Shown here in pieces: positions 58,800-64,000 of a DNA stretch of 64,000 nt; position 1 is the first letter of the stretch, and each line of letters begins with the position of its first letter. The DNA comes from Lachnospiraceae bacterium (GTDB lineage Bacteria; Bacillota; Clostridia; Lachnospirales; Lachnospiraceae), in assembly GCA_910575475.1 (NCBI GenBank), contig CAJTGD010000021.1, positions 47,580-111,579 of the forward strand. The letters run 5' to 3'. The notes under the pieces were generated by a model. The model ran no database searches and was not told the origin of the DNA. It was given only the letters and a program-made list of their open reading frames with translations. The position numbers were made by a program, and so were the translations under genes.

Positions 58800-61622
58800 A
58801 TGACAAATACAGAACAACGTGAAGCTATACGACAATTTATTTTAAAATGGCAAGGAAGAGGAAAAGAGGATGAAGATGACCATTCATATTGGTACGATAT
58901 ATTGAGTCGAATTTTGGGAATATCTGATGCCACAGATCATATTGTGTTTCAAAAAAAGGTTCTTGTTGATGGAAATATAAAGAGAATTGACGCTTATATC
59001 CCCGAAACCCGAATATTAATTGAGCAAAAAAGTTTGGGAAAAGCATTAGATAAAAAAATACATAATTCTGGTGATGTTGCCTTAACACCCTATGAACAGG
59101 CAAAGCGTTATGATAACTATTTGCCTGTAAGCGAAAAAGCGCGCTATATTATAACATCTAATTTTAACGAAATATGGATCTATGATATGGATAAAAGAGA
59201 TCTGGAAAAAGATGTTGAAAAAATATATTTGAGAGATTTACAAAAGGACTTTTACCGTCTGGAGTTTTTGATAAAATCTGAAGATACAAAAATAACAAAA
59301 GAAATGGATGTATCCATTAAAGCTGGAACTCTGATCGGATTATTATATGATAAATTATATGAAAGCTATGCTGAGCCTGATGAAAACACATTGAAAAGCT
59401 TAAACGTTCTCTGCGTACGCCTTGTTTTTTGCCTTTGGGGGGAAGATGCGGGATTGTTCAGGCGAAAAGACATGTTCCATCATTATCTTGTAAATAAGGA
59501 GCCACGCCATATAAGAAGAGGTCTACAGGATTTATTTAAAATATTGGATACAAAAGAAGGAGAACGTGATCCAGATGAAGATCAAGAACTTCTTGATTTT
59601 CCATATGTAAACGGGGGACTTTTTTCTGATGAAACAATTAGAATTCCTCAATTTACTGATGAATTAAAAGATATTTTAGTAAATCAGGCCTCAAATAACT
59701 TTAATTGGTCAGAAATTAGCCCTACAATTTTTGGTGCTATTTTTGAAAGTACATTAAACCCGGAAACCAGACGCTCCGGCGGAATGCACTATACATCAAT
59801 TGAAAATATTCACAAAGTAATTGATCCATTATTTTTAGATGATTTATATGAAGAATTTGAAACAATTAAACAACGATCCCGAAGTGATTCTTGGCGAACC
59901 AGATATTTAAAATCATTTCAAGAAAAAATAGCCAGCCTTCATTTTTTAGATCCGGCGGCAGGTTCGGGTAATTTCTTGACAGAAAGCTATCTTTCATTAA
60001 GAAAACTGGAAAATGAAATATTACGGGAACTGAAATCTGATATTACAGAACAAATGACATTAGAATTCATTGATGTGAATAGTTTTTTTGATATTAAAGT
60101 TTCTATCAGCCAGTTTTATGGAATAGAAATTAACGATTTTGCAGTTACAGTTGCAAAAACAGCATTGTGGATTGCGGAAGCTCAGATGATGCAGGAAACG
60201 CTTGCTATTGCAAAAGTAAAATCAGATTTCCTCCCACTCAAATCATATGCTAACATTGTAGAAGGCAATGCATTAATACTAAATTGGTGTGATGTTTTAT
60301 CCAATTCCAGTTGCTCATTCATCATGGGAAATCCACCTTTTGTTGGTGCAAGAATGATGAAGCAAGGTAGCAGGCAAAAGAAAGAAATCGAAAATTTATT
60401 TGGAAAGATAAAGGATGTACAAGATTTAGATTACGTAACAGGATGGTATAAAAAGGCCGCACAGTATATTCAAAATACTCCTATATGAGTTGGTTTTGTA
60501 TCGACAAACTCTATCTGCCAGGGCGCACAAGTTCCCATTCTGTGGAATGTATTGTTAAATGATTTTGACATTAAAATAAACTTTGCTCACCAGACTTTTC
60601 AATGGGACAGTGAGTCAAACTTAAAAGCACATGTTTATGTAATTATTGTAGGATTTGCAGCAGAAATCCAGAAAATCAAAAAATTATATACTTATAAATC
60701 GATAAAATCAAAACCCGAAAAAAGAATAGTTGAGTTTATTAATCCTTATTTATTGCCTGCCGATACTGGAATAATCAGCGCAAAGAAGGATGCCATTTGC
60801 AATGTGCCTAAAATGAATTTTGGAAATCAGCCCAGGGATGGAGGTCATTTTGTTATTAAAGAAAATGAGCGGAAGGAAATTCTGTCTAAAGAACCAGAAC
60901 TCGAAAAATGGCTGCGTCCATATATCGGCGCTGATGAATTTATAAAAGGAAAACAGCGATGGTGTCTATGGTTGAAAGATGCTTCACCAGCTGATATCTC
61001 CCAAAGCAAAATTTTGTATCAGAAAGTAGCGGCCGTAAAGGAATTCCGTCTAAATTCCAGCGCAAAAACGACAAATGGCTATGCAAAAGTACCGCATTTA
61101 TTTGCGCAGATTACACAGCCTGATAATGCAAATTGTCTGATAATTCCACGTACTTCCGGTGAAAGAAGGCGCTATATTCCTATCGGCTTTATGGATGCTG
61201 ATACAATATCTTCTGACGCTGTACAAATCGTTCCAAATGCGACGCTATATCACTTTGGTATCCTGACCTCGAATGTCCATATGGCATGGATGCGTGTTGT
61301 CTGTGGACGTTTGAAAGGCGATTATAGATATGCAAAAGAACTGGTGTATAATACGTTCCCGTGGCCATCCCCCACTGAAGAACAATATCATAAAATAGAA
61401 GATACGGCTAAAAATATCCTGGAGGTCAGGAAGAAATATTCTAATGATACTACAATAGCAGTGCTGTATGATCCCATTACGATGCCTGCTGATTTAGAAA
61501 AAGCTCATAGAAAAAATGATATTGCTGTAATGAAGGCGTACGGTTTCAAAGTAAATGAGACATCTGAAATGGACTGTATCGCCGAATTGATGAAGCTTTA
61601 TCACAAAGTTGTAAGTGAATAG
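58800..61622 (+). pseudogene. Type IIG (MmeI-like) restriction-modification enzyme with in-frame TGA
   Basis: The frame from ATG 58800 spans about 940 codons with one internal TGA at 60486-60488. N-terminal nuclease: 'IDAYIPETRILIEQKSLG' (D..E-x-K). Methyltransferase: 'FLDPAAGSGNFLTESYLSL' (motif I) and 'IMGNPPFVGARMM' (motif IV). After the TGA the same frame continues VGFVSTNSICQGAQVPILWN.. and runs to 61622 through the target-recognition part. Homologous reading on both sides suggests a recent nonsense mutation. The upstream part could still make a truncated protein. Confidence 0.82.
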
Positions 61623-61647
61623 ATATTTGAAAAACGGAGGTATCCAT

Positions 61648-62013
61648 ATGAACTTGGAAAAAGCAAATCAATTATATGAACATTCAAAAACCCTATATGA
61701 TTTATGCGATATCAAAAAAGAGATCGCAGAGATAGAGCAGATACTTGCGATGCCAGTATTGAATGTATATTCTGCAAGACAAAAAATTGGTACTATTAAC
61801 GAAAAGCATCCGGAAATATTTTTTATCCATGCTCTTTTATACCGTTAAAAAAATCCTTATGCCCCCAATATACCACCTGAATCTGTAGACAATGCTTCTG
61901 ATTCAGGACTACGCTCTGATTTATCATGGAAAAGAGATTACTTAACAGCAAAGGGCAAAACAACCTGTTTAGATGAATTATATAAATATTTAAAAAAGAA
62001 ATATAATCTATAA
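61648..62013 (+). pseudogene. Small gene after the R-M enzyme, with in-frame TAA
   Basis: ATG 61648 with GGAGG upstream begins MNLEKANQLYEHSKTLYDLC.. and stops at 61846-61848. The same frame resumes KNPYAPNIPPESVDNASDSG.. and ends at 62013 with ..LYKYLKKKYNL. The continuation looks protein-like, so this is probably a second gene with a single nonsense codon. Function unknown; its place suggests a partner of the R-M system. Confidence 0.55.
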
Positions 62014-62017
62014 ACAG

Positions 62018-62055
62018 CAAAATGCAGGCTCTCATAATTGCGTGAGTCTGCATTT
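62018..62055 (+). terminator. Terminator at the right edge of the island
   Basis: AAATGCAG (62020-62027) pairs with CTGCATTT (62048-62055), with extra CTC/GAG pairing inside. It ends plus-strand transcription just before the spoIIID junction. Confidence 0.65.
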
Positions 62056-62070
62056 AAAGTTATATTCATT

Positions 62071-62232
62071 CTATACGAAATATTGTTTTCCGGATACGTT
62101 CCGCTTTGTTACTACCATATGTACCGTACTTTTGCTGATCCCAAACTTCTTTGCCGTCTGCCGTACAGTGGAGTTGCTTTCTATGATATAATTGGCGATT
62201 TCTACGGCTCGTTCTTCAATATAATCTTTCAA
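62071..62232 (-). pseudogene. spoIIID: spoIIID, 5' half (codons 1-38), fused to island sequence
   Basis: A TTG start (62232-62230) after AGGGGGAT gives MKDYIEERAVEIANYIIESN, then STVRQTAKKFGISKSTVH, which matches the SpoIIID N-terminal half including the HTH up to STVH. At the core it enters the island, reads MVVTKRNVSGKQYFV and stops at 62071-62073. So the integrated form can only make a 53-residue protein with an incomplete DNA-binding region. Codons 39-85 are at 52285-52428. Confidence 0.93.
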
Positions 62233-62261
62233 GAAAATCCCCCTGCAAACCTTGTTTTTAC

Positions 62262-62290
62262 AATGTATGAAAAACGGGGGAGGTTTATTA
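62262..62290 (-). promoter_or_regulatory. Sigma-E-type promoter of spoIIID
   Basis: On the minus strand CATACATT (62269-62262) matches the sigma-E -10 consensus CATACANT; TAATAAA about 14 bp upstream (62290-62284) is a partial -35. Transcription would start ~22 bp before the ribosome site. Sigma-E control is the known mode for spoIIID in Bacillus, so the split gene seems to retain its sporulation promoter. Confidence 0.65.
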
Positions 62291-62369
62291 CTCTATTCTT
62301 CCTTATCTGGCAGGGGAGCACTTCGTTTGTGTATTATTGGATCTGGCATTGGTACTGATTTTGAGCATC

Positions 62370-62537
62370 TTATTTTTCAGACAGCTCCAGCGGAACGATT
62401 GTAAGCTTTTTTCCCATAGATACCAGCAGTTTTTTGACCATTAAATCATTTTCAGCGATTTCTTCCGCCGTATAATGTTTCTTTCTGTATTCGTCCCAGC
62501 TTTCTCCCACCGGGGAAATTTTCTTTTCATGATTCAT
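62370..62537 (-). CDS. Small hypothetical protein (55 aa)
   Basis: ATG 62537 has AAAGGAG upstream. The 55-residue protein (starting NHEKKISPVGESWDEYRKKHYTAEEIAENDL after Met) is charged and helical with no recognised domain. It lies just upstream of spoIIID on the same strand. Confidence 0.5.
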   Translation of the reverse strand: MNHEKKISPVGESWDEYRKKHYTAEEIAENDLMVKKLLVSMGKKLTIVPLELSEK

Positions 62538-62689
62538 CTTCTCTGCTCCTTTTGCGCGGTTTGCATATTTCCACATCCAACTGCTTTACATATGGTTCCC
62601 TTGCCGTTGATCCATGTTCCATTCGCATCCCGATAAAAATGAACCTCGTACATTGTATTGTCTCCTTTATCTGCTCACATGATACAGAA

Positions 62690-63523
62690 TCACTCGGTTT
62701 CATCGACAGACTTAGCAGCAATTTCGTAATTGCGGTCTTTATATTCTATTTCTAATGCATAAACTCCAATCTGTACCTTGCTTTCATCCTCCACAGGATA
62801 AAAAACATTCTTCTCCGTATCATAAATAACCAGTTCCCCTATAAGCTGATTCTCAACCGTATTCAATATATCTTTGATACAGCTATCGCAAAACAATTTT
62901 TTCATCTTGTGAATACTGACAGTACCATTTCCGCGTTCTATTTCTGCCAAACCTTTGCCTTTTCCTGGATTTTTAGAGATGTGGATGCTTGCTTGGCTTA
63001 TTTCATCATAGCCAAACGTCAACTGTGTATTTCCATGATAATCCTCTGGATCGATTCCTTTTTCAAATAAATCCAGCGAATAGGATTCTCCGGTATTTAA
63101 GCTAACAAGAACCGCTTGTGCCGGATAAATTCCCTTGCAGGTGCGACACTTCTCAGATGTGTTCGGGATATATTGGATGTATTTTTCGATATCCTTCTCA
63201 TACTTGTGAAATACTAAATCGTGCCTTATGGTCTGGGCAATCTCATCATATTCATCTTCTGTTGCAGAATCCACATAAGATGTGACAATGTTCAGAAGTT
63301 CTTCCATAGCTTCATCATTCCGACGATTTATCCGAATGTCATTCATTTTGATAAGCAAAATCACAAAAGCAACCGTAAGAGTGCCTATTATAAAATAGCC
63401 ATATAAGAGGGAGCGCTTATCAGACTGGCTTAGATGCTTCTTAGAATCATCATGTTCATCTCCAATCCAAAAGTCATCCCAGTTTTTCTTTATCCTTTCC
63501 CACACTCTATAACCACTCCCCAT
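62690..63523 (-). CDS. Single-pass membrane protein with CxxC pairs
   Basis: This 277-residue protein has a charged cytoplasmic N-terminus, one membrane helix (residues ~40-59, 'LLYGYFIIGTLTVAFVILLI') and an exposed domain with 'CRTCKG' and 'CDSCIKD', which could bind metal or form disulfides. No family recognised. It is divergent from the XRE regulator gene across shared operator repeats and may be its target. Confidence 0.7.
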   Translation of the reverse strand: MGSGYRVWERIKKNWDDFWIGDEHDDSKKHLSQSDKRSLLYGYFIIGTLTVAFVILLIKMNDIRINRRNDEAMEELLNIVTSYVDSATEDEYDEIAQTIRHDLVFHKYEKDIEKYIQYIPNTSEKCRTCKGIYPAQAVLVSLNTGESYSLDLFEKGIDPEDYHGNTQLTFGYDEISQASIHISKNPGKGKGLAEIERGNGTVSIHKMKKLFCDSCIKDILNTVENQLIGELVIYDTEKNVFYPVEDESKVQIGVYALEIEYKDRNYEIAAKSVDETE

Positions 63524-63530
63524 TTCTTTA

Positions 63531-63636
63531 TAACCGCATACCGTTAATTTATCATATTTTATTTATGCAGTCAACCGTACACCGTTAATGCGGTGCCTTG
63601 AAACCTTCTATACTTTCATTAACCGTACAAAGTTAG
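63531..63636. promoter_or_regulatory. Three operator-like repeats between divergent genes
   Basis: Related 17-18 bp sequences occur at 63531-63547 (TAACCGCATACCGTTAA), 63571-63588 (TCAACCGTACACCGTTAA) and 63619-63636 (TTAACCGTACAAAGTTAG), all with TAAC..GTTA half-site symmetry. They flank the divergent starts and are likely binding sites for the adjacent XRE protein. Confidence 0.7.
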
Positions 63637-63645
63637 GGGGATTTT

Positions 63646-63906
63646 ATGACATATTCTGACGCTGTTATTAAAAGACTGACGGCATTATGCGCCGAAAGGA
63701 ACATTACTATAAATAAGTTAGCCACACTTTCGGGAATTACTCAATCTACCGTAGATAATTTGATGAAGGGAAAAACAAGAAACCCCAAACTGAAAACGTT
63801 GCACAAATTGGCGATCGGTTTAGATATGACAGTATCTGAGCTGTTGGATTTTCCCGAGATGAATGAAATCACTAATCCCCCAGCTATGCTGGGGAGAATA
63901 GAGTAA
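63646..63906 (+). CDS. XRE-family transcriptional regulator (86 aa)
   Basis: This 86-residue protein is a single Cro/CI HTH domain: 'LTALCAERNITINKLATLSGITQSTVDNLMKGKTRNPKLKTLHKLAIGLDMTVSELLDF'. The third operator repeat ends 9 bp before its ATG, with GGGGG as ribosome site, so autoregulation is likely. Confidence 0.85.
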   Translation: MTYSDAVIKRLTALCAERNITINKLATLSGITQSTVDNLMKGKTRNPKLKTLHKLAIGLDMTVSELLDFPEMNEITNPPAMLGRIE

Positions 63907-63934
63907 GTTGTGACGAAGAAGATATTATAAAAAA

Positions 63935-64000
63935 GCCTCCTATGTTAAAATGAGAAAGGTGTCGCAAGCCAATCTCAAGAATAGGAGGCGGTCCAAATGG
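63935..64000 (+). CDS. Start of a gene cut by the window edge, with inverted-repeat leader
   Basis: ATG at 63997 lies 7 nt after AGGAGG and the gene runs off the edge. GCCTCCTAT (63935-63943) is complementary to ATAGGAGGC (63981-63989), so the leader can hide the ribosome site. This would suit an insertion-sequence transposase, but the coding part is too short to tell. Confidence 0.35.

Larger units (their letters stand above)
52428..62123. mobile_element. 9.69-kb spoIIID-interrupting defence island
   Basis: The element lies between two copies of TATGTA (52428-52433 and 62118-62123) and separates codon 38 from codon 39 of spoIIID. It holds a large serine recombinase at its left edge, kwaA/kwaB-like and rloB/rloA-like genes on the minus strand, relics of conjugative-element genes, and a broken type IIG restriction-modification gene on the plus strand. 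Base composition is much more AT-rich than the host flanks. The architecture parallels skin in sigK: recombinase at the edge, sporulation gene restored on excision. Confidence 0.9.

Noticed and set aside
60486..60488. TGA in the R-M gene as selenocysteine
   Set aside because: No SECIS-like hairpin is evident directly after it, and the family is not known to use selenocysteine.

Overview
The window looks like a chromosome segment of a spore-forming Lachnospiraceae (Clostridia; Dorea/Blautia/Mediterraneibacter-like). The evidence is gene order (dnaE-pfkA-murI-DUF1934), small Lachnospiraceae-type families (DUF6465, a DUF6106-like protein), a spoIIID gene, consensus sigma-A promoters and strong Shine-Dalgarno sites. 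Host genes are moderately GC-rich. The tail-fibre genes of the prophage and the 52.4-62.1 kb island are clearly AT-rich.

1-23.4 kb is the late half of a siphophage prophage whose early and lysogeny genes lie left of the window. Order: two tRNA genes, scaffold, major capsid, two nucleotide-metabolism-like cargo genes, head-tail connector genes, tail tube, tail chaperones, a small separately promoted cargo cassette, tape measure, distal tail and hub, fibres, a family 2 glycosyltransferase with a Ser/Thr-rich partner, a fibre gene with an invertible 3' end, then XhlA-like protein, holin and amidase. The prophage ends inside a BceA-type ABC ATPase gene, directly before the codons for P-T-G-A-L-D-S; only the 3' third of that gene remains here, followed by its BceB permease.

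23.4-52.2 kb is ordinary chromosome: bceB, a strongly structured RNA ahead of ahcY, a DHH phosphoesterase, dnaE, pfkA, murI, cls, an FKBP-like lipoprotein, a mutarotase, an HD hydrolase, a sirtuin, a PucR/CdaR-type regulator, msmK/ugpC, cyclophilin, a nucleotidyltransferase, PduO-type adenosyltransferase, DedA, a two-component system and an AIM24 protein. Dispersed hairpin repeats sit between them.

52.4-62.1 kb is a 9.69-kb island that splits spoIIID: codons 1-38 lie at the right end and codons 39-85 at the left end, with a shared 6-bp core (TATGTA). Excision would restore an intact SpoIIID frame. The island carries a large serine recombinase at its left end, apparently in one operon with a Kiwa-like pair (kwaA-kwaB) and an RloAB/AbiL-like pair. 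It also has relics of conjugative-element genes and a type IIG restriction-modification gene broken by one in-frame stop. This is a skin-like sporulation-gene intervening element loaded with phage defence. The last 1.7 kb holds small host genes, an XRE regulator with three operator-like repeats, and the start of a further gene.

The main points for follow-up are the spoIIID-interrupting defence island, the invertible receptor-binding cassette, a two-copy covarying RNA element ahead of the tail-tube and tape-measure genes, the glycosyltransferase/Ser-Thr-rich tail protein pair, and the prophage junction in bceA.
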